Assembly (NCBI GenBank): GCA_907163345.1
Contig: CAJQUN010000330.1
Location: 248,001-312,000 of the forward strand
Direction: 5' to 3'
From: Haberlea rhodopensis
Taxonomy: Eukaryota > Streptophyta > Magnoliopsida > Lamiales > Gesneriaceae
DNA: 64,000 bases
In this document: positions 23,276 through 33,835 of the stretch, in pieces
Numbering within the stretch: position 1 is the stretch's first letter
How the letters are laid out: each line of letters opens with the position of its first letter
Program-made: the position numbers and the translations under genes
Notes under the pieces: generated by a model
Told to the model about the DNA's origin: nothing
The model's input: only the letters and a program-made list of their open reading frames with translations
Databases searched by the model: none

Positions 23276-24366
23276 GTGATTAGAGAAGAGCCGTCGGGGT
23301 TTTTCTCGCATACTACTGTTTCTCATAAAACCCTTATGAGGATCATGAAAGAAGAACCAAAGCTTCAGATGTATGATGGATTTACAATTGGAGCAATGGA
23401 AAAAACCATGGATATGATTGGTCTTCGTAGCAGGAAGCATCAGATTATCCATAGGGTGACAACAGGTGAATTTGTGATCCCAATGGAATTCACGGGAAAC
23501 CAAGTTGAGATGCAGTTAATCCCCTACAGAGAAATCCAGGAGATTAAGAACAAGGTCAAAAGAGAAGTTGCTAACACGCTCTCATGGATTCATATTGGAG
23601 CCATTCGAGTAATCATCAAAGCAACATTCAAGGAAGGAATAATTCGCCCCTCAACCTGGCGATCTTTGACAAGAGAATCCCGAACCTCAAAGATTCTTGT
23701 TTGGGAGCAGTGGCAGGAAATCTGTATGCAGGAAAGATGGCCTTCAACATCTATCCGAGGATTGCATACAATTTAGGAGATCGAGACTTCGACAAAGTTC
23801 TCACGCTTCATCAAGATTTTAAAAGAGAAGATTTGATGAAAGAAGGGAACAGGCCTTACTCGATCACCTACAAAGTGTCATACGCACTCTCGAATACTCA
23901 TCATTCCGAGGTATTCTTGAGAAAAGAATTCATCGAAGTCCCCAGAATCTTCGAAGACTTCGCCAAAGCAGTATTGCCGGACATCATTGATACTCCGACA
24001 ATAGGAGAAATCGACATGAGGATACAAGATCAACCTGTTTTGAACAGAAGTAGGAGCCTCATGATCGAGCCAAGAATGATGTCTTTCCAACATGATAGGT
24101 TAATCAGCAACTATCCCGGGGAAAAACAGAAGGCAGCTTCAAGCAGAATTCAGAAAGTTCCTGATGTATTCCAAACAATAGGAAAACTGAAATGCCCAGA
24201 AGGCTGGAGAGAAGTGCAGATAGTTTTTGATATCACGGAGAAGAACAATATCTTCCCCTGCGATGTCTTATATTATTTGCAACAACCTACAGTTGGCAAG
24301 TTTCACGGAAACTTCAAATTGGTGAAATTGATCTCACCATTGAAGGCATTGCTGGAGGGATCCTAG
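23276..24366 (+). pseudogene. Caulimovirid movement protein (30K superfamily), frameshifted
   Basis: The frame starting at 23276 runs through a Gly-Phe-rich N-terminus to SWIHIGAIRVIIKATFKEG. A frame change near 23640 moves coding into the 23584-24366 frame: NSPLNLAIFDKRIPNLKD, LGAVAGNLYAGKMAFNIYP and LGDRDFDKVLTLHQDF, then a C-terminal part with KCPEGWREVQIVFDI. These are the conserved beta-rich blocks of caulimovirid 30K movement proteins, which line plasmodesmata. The expected start is uncertain because a TAG follows the ATG at 23257 after eight codons. Not functional as it stands. Confidence 0.8.
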
Positions 24367-24383
24367 AACAGCTTATTCTAGGG

Positions 24384-24811
24384 ATTGAATTTCTCGAAGA
24401 ACATAAACCTTGGGAAAGATTGCAAGATGGAATGGAGTTCACGGTGGAAGGAAAAAGATATCGAATCAGATGACCACTAGTCCATTCTCCATATACATCT
24501 CCATTGTGATGTTATACGAGAAGTACAGGGCAGAATATTTTGCAGCATACATTGACTCAGGAGCTGGAATATGCACTGCCAGGAGAGAAATCTTCCCCAA
24601 AGACGTTGGTGAGAAATTACCAGCCATTGCCGGAAGAGACTTTTCCAAACGGATCCTTATTCTTAATGAAGGAGTCCAAGGAGCGGAAATAATTATCGAC
24701 GGAGCAGGCGGTACCCCATGGTACAAAGTCAAAACTCCACCTATATATTTTCATGATACAGGTGCAGATATGCTGTTAGGAAACAATTCCTGCAGACGTT
24801 CAAGACATTGA
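24384..24811 (+). pseudogene. Caulimovirid aspartic protease region, frameshifted at its end
   Basis: The frame 24410-24811 carries YIDSGAGICTARREIFP with the catalytic DSG at 24554-24562, then a GADMLLGNN block. It closes at 24809-24811, and the reverse transcriptase continues in another frame from 24808. One frame change therefore separates protease from polymerase. In caulimovirids both are normally parts of one polyprotein. Confidence 0.75.
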
Positions 24812-26517
24812 CTCAAGAGAATGAAACGAGAAGACTTATTTTCACAACTCTATGTGATCATACAATTATGGTACAACGATTACGGGAGGTGTTTCACAGA
24901 AAATTCCCTATTGGTTTTCGCAACAAGCGTGGTGATGAAGAAAAACTTCGACACCCAAAGATGAAAGATCAGCGGAAATTTGGAGAGGCAATTCTTCAGT
25001 TCCGACAACAAGGTCCTAGTGAAAGGGAGTCACAAACTTTTGACTGGGTTAATATCATGTCTTTCAGAGAACAGGATGAGGAAAGAGTAACTCCAGAAAC
25101 CCTGTTGCTACTGAAAAATGCTTTACGAGAAGAAGTTCCACAACCTGAATCTACCCTCGAAGAGCGAATCACTCTAGAGGATGTAAAAAGGAAGATTCGT
25201 AGGAACTACAACGAGGATCCACTGGCATGGTGGAACAAAAATGAGCTCAGAGCTACTTTGAAGGTGAAAACTGGAAAAGAAAATGAGTTTGTGAGGTACA
25301 GGCCGATCCCCATGAACCAGGAAGATCGGAAGGATATGCAGATCATACTTAAGGAGTATCTTGACCTTAAGTTAATCTCAGCATGTATTTCTCCATACAG
25401 CAGCCCCGATTTTCTGGTAAGAAATCATGGAGAAATTAAACGAGGAAAGCCGAGATTAGTGATCAACTATAAAGGGATCAACGAAATCTTGGAGTTCGAT
25501 GGATATTTTATCCCAAGCAGAGAACATTTGGTGAATAGCATCAAGAATGCCAAAGTATTCTCCAAATTCGATTGCAAGTCTGGGTTCTACCAGATTAAAA
25601 TGGAGGAAGCAAGCAGAAAGTTCACAGCATTCTCCACACCACAAGGACATTATATCTGGAATGTCATGCCAATGGGATTGGCAAATGCTCCCTAGATATA
25701 TCAAAGGAAGATGGATAATCTTTTCAAGGATTACTTCAGCTTCATGTTCGTGTACATTGACGACATCCTCATAGCGTCAAAAAAGATGAAAGAACATCTT
25801 AAACATCTGGAGATCTTCTCAGACGTTTGTTACAAGGAAGGATTGGTGCTTTCCGAAAAGAAAGCAGTAATTGCTACAAGACAGATCGAGTTCCTTGGAA
25901 TCGAGATCGACGAATCTGGAATCATCCTACAAAATCATATTGTTGAAAAAGTACAAGGATATCCGGATGACCTCAAGGATTTAAAACAACTTCAGAGTTT
26001 TTTAGGAGTTGTTAATTTTGCTGGAATGTTTATCAACAATCTAGCAAACCACAGGAAGGTGTTCAGTTCACTACTCAAAAAGGATGTTAAGTTTGAGTGG
26101 AATGAAGATCACAGACAAGCTGTTAAACAGCTAAAGGAGGTTTGCAGGCAACTACCAAAACTCGCAATACCAAACGACGAGGATGAACTGGTATTATACA
26201 CAGATGCCAGTGATCATTGGTGGGCTGCGGTCCTCATGAAAGTTACAACAGAAGGAGAAGTGCCATGCAGATATTGCAGTGGAAAGGCTTTTAAAAAATG
26301 GCCATTATTTTTACTTGCAAAGAAATTTATCTTAAAAATAGATAATACGAGTGTTAAGTCTTTTCTGAAAAATAAAATTGAATCAAAACCAGAAAAGGCT
26401 AGACTTTTACGTTGGCAAGCTGAGTGTCAGTACTATGATTATGATATTGTCATTGTGAAATCTGATAAAAATATTCTTGCAGATTTCTTAACACGAGATG
26501 GAGGGACACATTGCTAG
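24808..26517 (+). pseudogene. Caulimovirid reverse transcriptase/RNase H, one stop and an RNase H deletion
   Basis: One frame of 570 codons with a single internal TAG at 25693-25695, just after VMPMGLANAP. Polymerase motifs: NEFVRYRPIPMN, KPRLVINYKGIN, SKFDCKSGFYQIKM, and YIDDI at 25753-25767 with both catalytic aspartates. Connection: LQSFLGVVNFAGMFI. RNase H starts at LYTDASDHWW (26197 onward, first catalytic Asp at 26203). It jumps from YCSGK directly to AFKKWPLF near 26285, losing about 25 codons that the minus copy still has. The second acidic catalytic position would lie in that gap. The C-terminal part with VKSDKNILADFLTRD is present. Confidence 0.85.
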
Positions 26518-26553
26518 CGATACCTCAAGCGAGTTAGGAATCTCAGGGAAAAC

Positions 26554-27837
26554 ATGGAGATCCTGGAACGAGATTTTGGGACTCTTTGTCTCAATGCAGA
26601 GGTCGCGGGACGACTTCAACGAGCAGATCAGGAACTTGTTACTGATCATATACGAGCATGCTTTCGGGACCACGAACGTTTGTTTGAAGTCTTGAAAGGG
26701 CCTATACTTCAGGCAGCACCTTCAACGGTGCAAAAAGAAGTGGTTAGAGAACGTGGCTCATCTAACCCGGAGGCAAGGGATTCAAGTACCCCTGTCACGA
26801 GTGCTTCAGATGATGCATTCCTTGAGGATGTACAAGCTGAAGCGAATGTTGAAGGTCAGGTGTCATCACAATCTGAACCTTCAAGTCAACCCAGCACCTC
26901 TGGGGTAAAAGAGGGAGAGTTGAATCTTAGGCCAATGACTGGCAAGTCTAAGGTTCAAACTAATGACGATTTAGTTTCTTCACCTATGCAGGATTACCAG
27001 CGCACTTGGAAGAAACTAATTACCAGGCGAGGTATCAACCCAGAAAAATCAATAGTTGATATCTCCGGAAAATATCCGAGAGTTTGGATGAAACCAGGCA
27101 GCCATCCAAATGATGTTCAGGAATGGTATAATTTCGGAGCTCTGGCTTCGGTTTATACTGTGGCACCAGCCTTCTCTGAAATTTCGAAATTAGCAAAATG
27201 GATCAGAGAAGCTGTATACGAGACTTGGGCCAATAATCCACATTTGGCCAGAGGTGATATCTTGGAGTTGTATTTTTTCAGTGCTGCTCCAGAACCGGCA
27301 AAGAAAGGCTTCATTGAAGCTTTTCATTTTATCAAGCTGAGAAGACCAGATGGAAACGCCCTGAAAAGTATAAAAATGGCGCTACCAGAAGTAATTCCAA
27401 TTTTGGCGGGAACTATCACAGATGATGAAGTTTCAACCAGACGAGCATGGGGTCTTTGGGTTTGTCTAACTGAAATGGACAAAGTCAAATACACATTCAA
27501 GTTCTTTCCGAATTCAGCCAATGGAATTTTCTTGCTGAATTCCATGACAGGAACCTCCACGAGATTTGCCGAAGAACTCTTTGAAACAAAGAGAAGAATT
27601 CTTTGGGAGAACAAGATTCCGGCAGGAAAGGAGACTTACCGGAAATTCTGCAACATGGCACACATTGGCCGATGGATTGATCATATCTGCCTAGCATGCC
27701 CGGAGCAGAAAGAACCAGAGTTCGGGAAAGGATTCCGATCCAAACCCGACAGATCAGAGGCAGGAAAAGACAAAAGACCTGCGGACAAGAGAGCCCGTTT
27801 TCCTAAAGCTCGGGGACCACAAAAACCACTAATGTAA
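26554..27837 (+). CDS. Caulimovirid terminal ORF, 427 codons, intact; function unknown
   Basis: Open from ATG 26554 to TAA 27835-27837 without interruption, although all upstream viral ORFs are broken. The N-terminal 150 residues are charged and low-complexity (EVVRERGSSNPEARDSS and similar). The middle (about 150-380) looks globular, with RTWKKLITRRGINPEKS, YPRVWMKPG, EWYNFGALASVYTVAPAF, AKWIREAVYETW, EAFHFIKLRRPDG and GRWIDHICLACP. The C-terminus is basic (KDKRPADKRARFPKARG). Its place after RNase H and before the promoter is that of the transactivator/inclusion-body gene in several genera. I see no clear sequence match to that family; the florendovirus second ORF is another candidate. ATG 26498, overlapping the polymerase ORF, opens a different, shorter frame. 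Confidence 0.7.
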   Translation: MEILERDFGTLCLNAEVAGRLQRADQELVTDHIRACFRDHERLFEVLKGPILQAAPSTVQKEVVRERGSSNPEARDSSTPVTSASDDAFLEDVQAEANVEGQVSSQSEPSSQPSTSGVKEGELNLRPMTGKSKVQTNDDLVSSPMQDYQRTWKKLITRRGINPEKSIVDISGKYPRVWMKPGSHPNDVQEWYNFGALASVYTVAPAFSEISKLAKWIREAVYETWANNPHLARGDILELYFFSAAPEPAKKGFIEAFHFIKLRRPDGNALKSIKMALPEVIPILAGTITDDEVSTRRAWGLWVCLTEMDKVKYTFKFFPNSANGIFLLNSMTGTSTRFAEELFETKRRILWENKIPAGKETYRKFCNMAHIGRWIDHICLACPEQKEPEFGKGFRSKPDRSEAGKDKRPADKRARFPKARGPQKPLM

Positions 27838-27959
27838 AGATTCCCCGACAAAGGAAAAGAGGTGGACCATTAGAAGTTAGTGCGGCTACTGTTCAAACGC
27901 ACTCAGACAAAAAATAATGGACCACTCACGAGAAAAGTTGGCACAACCGGACAAAGATG

Positions 27960-28120
27960 CCAGACCACGTGAAAGTTAAGGCGCACTCACAGGCGCACTC
28001 AACAATTATCAAGATTTGGAATCCGCATTTGAAGTCCGGATTCATGCCTATATAAGGGCACTCATTCAGGAAGCTAAGGACATCGAAAATTCTCCATAGT
28101 TTTCTGAGAAATAAATTTAG
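27960..28120 (+). promoter_or_regulatory. Caulimovirid genomic-RNA promoter and polyadenylation signal
   Basis: CCTATATAAGG (TATA core 28049-28057) lies about 210 bases after the last viral stop. A CACGTG G-box sits at 27966-27971, and repeated GCGCACTCA elements lie between. AATAAA at 28110-28115 lies about 55 bases downstream of the TATA core. A pararetroviral RNA is expected to have a poly(A) signal shortly after its own start so that the second pass ends there. Whether it is active is unknown. Confidence 0.65.
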
Positions 28121-29234
28121 AGTCTCCAAGCTTTGTAATATTTCAACTTTCGTAGCTTGGTAATCTTTCTTTCTTTTATTTCTTTTGTAATCATTTGTAA
28201 TATTATTCTGTTGGTTTTAAGTTTATGTGTTCTTGAGTCAAGCCTCATCTATATGAGAGGCTAAACAAGTTTGTCTCCTCCCAAAAGGAGACGTTTTAAT
28301 GTAATAGATATTATAAGTATTCCAGAATAAAAATATGGTTGTTGCCCAGCTATCTCCCAGATTTCTTTAAATCTTTTTTATATCTTGAATATACCTTACG
28401 CCCTAAGGTAGGAAACGAATTAGGGCTGTGCTGTGCGGTTTCTGAAGGAGTCGGATAACTGGCAGACTAACCTCGCCGGGTGCTGAGGTTGGATGGTGAG
28501 GAGCCATTCGTAAAACAGTCTGGAGGCAGTAAGTTTTCGACTGGTGGAAGTTGCGACCCACCTCACCCGGTGCCGTTATGGTCAAAATGGTATTTTTCAG
28601 TTTGTTAAAATTTTATTGTAATACGGAAGCATGTTGTGCCTTTTATTTATTTTTAGACACGATCTTCAAATCGGGTTGAATTATAATTAGACGAACGTTA
28701 TATAAACCGTGAGTCCTTTGCAAAAGTATGCTCTTGGGATTCATCTCGAGATGACAGAAACTGAAGGATCTCATGTTCATAAAATGTTTCTGTTTGGTAA
28801 ATATTAGGATGTAAACGATGATGAATAGTATATTGTGGCATATTTTGTTCTTTAAACATTTTCTAGGGGCTAAGAATGCAAATTTATTAAAGATTGGTTG
28901 GACCGCGTGGACCGCTTGGACCACATGGACCACATGGGGTTATTATGGTCATTTCAACATAGAAAGGACTTATGTCAACTAATGTTTTTTCGCTGGACTA
29001 TGATAGATTATGTTTCACGAAAGTGTACCGGCCCGTAATTTTCCCATCTCGATTTTACTCGACCCGATCCGGTTACATCTACGGACAGCCGCCTTTCCCA
29101 ACTCCCAAGTCAATCATGCCAAGTATGTCGAATAGAACACCGCTGCTCCTTCCCCTTCCAAAACCCTCAAAATTTACTCTCTCCTGAACTCAAATCCTTC
29201 GTTTTCTGCGTCTAAATCCTCTCTCGCAAGCTAA
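28121..29234. other. Viral 3' flank and PBC1 upstream region, no ORF of note
   Basis: 28121-28560 may still be viral leader (pyrimidine-rich, then a short inverted motif CCGGGTG/CACCCGG around 28478-28570). From about 28600 the DNA is AT-rich and then becomes the PBC1 promoter and 5' UTR. At 28899-28938 there are four near-copies of a 10-base TGGACCRCRT unit. The frame 28972-29187 is in the likely promoter/5' UTR and resembles nothing known. Confidence 0.4.
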
Positions 29235-32200
29235 ATGTCAGTAAGTGTCATGTAATTATCTATTGTCTGACAATTCTAGCCGTGTTTGTTAATTATCGGA
29301 TTTTTTTATCATCTTTCGGTTTCTTTTTGTTACTTTCGTTGGATTGATTAGTTACGAGTTCAAATTTCAGATCTTTGAGTATAATGGAAGTGCGTTGGTG
29401 GCTATGGTGGGGAAGAATTGCTTTGCGATCGCCAGTGACCGACGGCTGGGGGGCAGCTGCAAACTATCGCCACAAATTTTCAAAAGATCTACAAAATCCA
29501 CGATAAGCTTTTCATAGGTTTAGCGGGACTTGCCACCAATGCTCAAACATTGTAAGGTTTAAAATCCAAAGCTTGATGTAAAGTACCTGTTTTAACGTAT
29601 ATACGTGCTTGGATCTAGGTAGAACATCTGAATCTTGATGTACATGTTAGCTTGGGATTCTAAGAACTTTGTGTTGATGTGGAAATGGAAATGCAAGATA
29701 TAAGCTCGAGAAATTGGGCAAGATGGTCAAATTCGTGGAAGTGTGTATAAGGAGGACCTGCTTTTTTAATTTATAATGTAATGGTTGTACATTCTTTCAG
29801 TATCTGGAAAAAATGTTACGCAACGATTTGACCTTTGCGAGTTATCCATTAATAGCAGTAGATGTCCACGTGATTTTGTAAGGCTAAAGTAGTTGTTCAT
29901 AACAATGTATTTTAGAAATTTTATAAAATGATCGACTCTTATAAATTTAGATTTCAGATTTATTTTGCTTTCTTTTGTTCAATATCATTTCTGGAGTATG
30001 TAATAATAATTATTGTATTTATTGAAGGTTCTGGATAATAATAAACTATGATAATATTCGGTTGTAGAAGTGATTAACGTAATCTAAATACATACCAAGC
30101 CTCGCCTATGTGGCAATGTGCATATACTTGGTCTTCGTTGGGTTGATTGAATATTGACTTCTTGTTGTGGATATGTGGTTGATTTCATCTGAAGGTATCA
30201 AAAACTTGTTTTTCGACATAAGTTATATCAGCTACGGGAAGAAAGGGACATGAAGCCTGAAACTTTTGCAAGCCTCGTATCTGCTCTTCTCTATGAGAAA
30301 AGGTCAGTAGGATTGTTCTACTTTGTATATCTTCGGTTTGTAAGTGTTAAATATTGACTAAATGATGATTGGAACTGTCATGATTCGTGGTTGTGGATTC
30401 GACACAGAAGACACTAATGTATATCATAGATGTAGTTTTAAGCCGCTGCTCTAGTTTTTCCATAGATTTATGTCATTTTGCTTTTATTCGTTGTTGTGGA
30501 TTACTTCATTTCACGATAGTGGAAAATGAAGACCGTACTTCGTTGTAAATTGCAAGCAAGTAAATCTGAGAAGATTATATAATTCCTTTGTAATCTTTGT
30601 GATTTATTTTTCTGTTTAGATTTGGTCCATACTTCTGGATTAGGGGATGAAGACAAGCCTTTCATTTGCACTATGGATTCTATTGGGGCCAAGTATGTCA
30701 AGACTCTTTTCTTGTTCATTTTATGAAAATGATCAGTGTTATGATGCCTTTCGAGCAGAAGAAATTGTATGATCTATGAAAGTTTAAAACTTTAGGATTA
30801 ATTAAACATTGCGACATGATGTTAATGTATGTTGCGCTTTTAAACGAGTTTGTAGAAAATGTGTATTCTCCTTAGAAAGTTTACCGTAACCTCAGAAATT
30901 AGGTAGTCACTTCACCTTTGTGTTTTAAATGCTTTTTTCTGTTTATGTGTATGGTAAGAAGGAAAGCAGTGATTAGACTATAGCTGTCAAAAAATTAGAG
31001 TATTTTAAGGAAAAAATTGTTATGTGTGCAAGATCGTGTTATGGGATGATGGAGTTACTATTCACGGATTACTGTTCACGTATGGTGTTGGACACGAATT
31101 TGGGGGAACAAAAGTGGGGGAAAATAGAGAGATAGCAACGAAGGCAGGAAACCATATTTCAGAAAAGATTTAGTTCAAAAAATTTCATTCTTTCTTGTGT
31201 ATTCCTGAATGAACAACCTATATTTATGTAAATAGGAATCACTATCTAATAACTAGATAAACTTGCTAAAGTACAAAATTCTAACATGAATTTAAAATAA
31301 ACCAAATCCTATCAACTAATAAAATATGAAATGAAAATATAATGTTTTGAAGAGTTTGCTGCATCAAGGATTCTTGTAGGTCACGTCCATAGCAACTGTA
31401 GACTCTTCTCGTGTGGTGCAGTGCATTCTTGAAGTCCTTGTGATTTGTACCATTAACAGTGTTGTTCGTCTTTTTTTAACATGATGTACATGGTCCAGCT
31501 AAGTCTTTACCCGTTCATGTGCGGTTATGTTACAAAGCATAAACTCAATTAGCATTTTACCGTAATGCTGATTTCTGATTTATCTTGTTAGATATTACTC
31601 GCTATTTTACTTAATAGAATATATCCAAAATCTCCGGTATTTATAGTTTTACTTCCTTTAATTCAGGGAACTTGCCAAAGACTTTGTTGTTGCTGGCACT
31701 GCCTCAGAATCATTATATGGTGCCTGTGAATCAATGTTCAAGCCAGATATGGTTTGTATTTTCATGGTGGTGTTGTTTGTTTTAAGATGCGAATTAACTA
31801 TTTAAATAGTACCTATTACTATTTTCTCTCGTATGTTTACTAAGCTTCATGGTGTATTCACTCATTTTTCTCTTGGTCATCTTAATTTTTGAGGAAAATA
31901 ATGCATTAATTTTAGCAAAGAAAATGTACGTTTTGATTTCTTGAGGGCTAGTCCTTCCATGAGGCCGTTGTTTCAAGTTGGAAAATTAACTTGCTTCCTC
32001 TATAGCTCTCCCTTCTCTCAAGCTAACCCACCTTTCTGTCAGCGCATAGGAAAGAGAAGTTAAGTTTAGATGTACACCAGGAAGCATGGTTTTGAAAACT
32101 CCTGTATGTTTAGGCAAGAGTTAAGATTTTTGTTCCCATACTTGGCAAATAACTATGCACGATTACACAATTGGCCTTGAATTTTTTAGGATGGAGTTTG

Positions 32201-32880
32201 TTCTTGCTTTCAACTTTATGGTTAAGGTTCACGGCAAGGTCATGTGAAATATACATGGCAAACACGAATATAGGTAAAAGCCACAGAATGATTAGAGATT
32301 CTCATTTCCCTTAATTCGATCTCTCTCTTCCATTTATTTCATATTCATTTACTTGAATTGACATGGGTGCTCAGTCCTCTCCACAGTCATTTTTTGCCGG
32401 AAACTATAATACCAGTCAGATCAGATCAAAATTCCCAAGTTTGATTTCATGGAAAATTATAATCCATGGAATTAAACCTTGTTGAAGTGCCACTGAATTT
32501 ATGTAGTTTGTGAAAACTTAAGTTATCAGATATGCATCTTTGTTACGCAGGCCAAATATTTTACATTCGTCAATTTATTTAAAATGAGTTCCAATCCAAT
32601 GGTTTCAGACAAGTAACTTACTTTGTACATGTATTCAGGAGGCAGAGGAATTGTTTGAGACCATCTCACAAGCTCTCCTATCCTCTGTAGACCGAGACTG
32701 TTTGAGTGGCTGGGGAGGCCATGTTTATCTCGTGTTAGTGTTTTCTTGATCTTATATGTCTTTCTCTTGGCTGCAGTTACATTTCTTAAACAATTGTCAA
32801 TTTTTCTATCACGAATTTTACATTGTTACAGCACACCAACTGAAGTTATAGAGAGAATCCTCAAGGGAAGGATGGATTAG
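29235..32880 (+). CDS. PBC1: 20S proteasome subunit beta type-3, seven exons, two indels in this sequence
   Basis: Non-catalytic beta-3 subunit of the 20S core. Coding exons: 29235-29240, 29371-29551, 30195-30302, 30620-30692, 31667-31751, 32639-32733 and 32832-32880, all with GT-AG borders. Conserved blocks: SIFEYNGSALVAMVGKNCFA, KIHDKLFIGLAGLA, FRHKLYQLREERDMKPETFA, DKPFICTMDSIGAK, SGWGGHVYLV and a GRMD end. With family-length exons the protein would be 204 residues. Two lesions: one base is missing in exon 2 after SDRRLG (around 29452), which leads to a stop (TAG) near 29519, and 17 bases are missing in exon 4 after FGPYF (around 30636). Together they remove 18 bases. Either consensus errors or a recently broken gene; splice sites and the remaining codons look unaltered. 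Confidence 0.85.
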
Positions 32881-33504
32881 GTATCACAATAATCGTACAC
32901 TATTCGGTATGCCTATACACACTTTGTTCAATTCTTCGAACTTCAAGTACGAAATGCTGCCTTTATGTCTCTGTTGTCTTTCAATATTCTGAAAAACGGA
33001 TGGATAGTTCTTGTAATGTTGAACTTTGGTTACTGTTTGAGAAATATTTAAAGTCAAGCAGTAGGGGTCTGTTGACTTTCGTTTGGTGATCAGTGAAATA
33101 AAATATGGTGCTCAAAAAAAGCTCTTTGCAAGAAACCATATTTTGAGATGATGTATATGCATGCTTGGCTGTGTTTTGCAATTCACAATGATCTACGCAC
33201 AATTAAGAATTTAAGATGAATTTGCAGCATTTGTTGGAATCTGGTCATTAGCCTGCAGAACTTGCATTCTATATATACGCTACTTAGGGGTGTAGTATGT
33301 ATTAAAAAATCACTCAATGCAAGCGGTCTGCTAAATTATCAAGTCGCAACTGCACAATAAATATACAAAGCTCGCATTGTCTGGCTGGCAGGTCCTGGCG
33401 GGCGGGTGATCAACCGCTCATATAGAAAAAAATATAATTAGTGCATTTTACAGTTTCTTGAACTAATGCACATGAAATCATCAAACTGAAACATTAGTGC
33501 GTGA
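32881..33504. other. PBC1 3' flank, no gene seen
   Basis: Probable 3' UTR and AT-rich intergenic DNA. A GC-rich patch at 33380-33415 (CTGGCTGGCAGG, GGCGGGCGGG) is unexplained. No supported ORF. Confidence 0.4.
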
Positions 33505-33835
33505 CATGACAGGTGTTACAGGTGGACGTCCTACAGATGCTCGATAGGATGCATCTAGGAGTACCGGAGCTCCTTGAGAACGAGATCAGGTTGATATTTT
33601 TTATGTTCCGCGTCCCAATTATTTGTTGCACTTTTAAATTAGATCGGGGTATACCCCGATTAGATGTATTTTTAAGTATGAAGTATCTAGAAATTTGGTT
33701 GTTGTATGATTTATGAATTGTATGAATAGATGTTGAATGAGAAAATGAAATTACTTATATTTTCAGTATTGACTGTAAAGTAATTTGATATATGTAATAT
33801 TATTGAAAAAAACAATTATGGCCAAGTTTTAGAAC
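33505..33835 (+). repeat. LTR fragment related to the 11628-14383 Gypsy LTR
   Basis: Matches about 14060-14380 with divergence: ATGACAGGTG(T/G)TACAGGT, GAGCTCCTTGAGA(A/G)CGAG, GGGGTA(T/C)(A/G)CCCCGA and ATATTTTCAGTAT occur in the same order, ending near TATGGCCAAGTTTTAGA. No internal region is attached, so this is a truncated LTR relic, older than the one at 6859-7170. Confidence 0.7.

Larger units (their letters stand above)
21057..28120 (+). mobile_element. Endogenous caulimovirid (pararetrovirus) copy, plus strand, near genome length
   Basis: Contains, in order, the primer-binding site (21057-21068), coiled-coil ORF, coat-protein ORF with CCHC knuckle, 30K movement protein, protease, reverse transcriptase/RNase H, a last 427-codon ORF, and a promoter-like TATATAAGG with a downstream AATAAA. 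Length from primer site to promoter is about 7.0 kb, as expected for Caulimoviridae. Having the coat region before the movement protein, with a separate last ORF, recalls the cavemovirus/solendovirus layout more than petuviruses. The genus is not settled. There are several in-frame stops, at least three frame changes and an RNase H deletion, so the copy is defective. Confidence 0.88.

Noticed and set aside
26554..27837. Calling the last viral ORF a proven transactivator
   Set aside because: Position fits, but no clear sequence motif of that family could be recognised.
28972..29187. 71-codon frame before PBC1
   Set aside because: Lies in the likely promoter/5' UTR of PBC1, low complexity, no relatives recognised.
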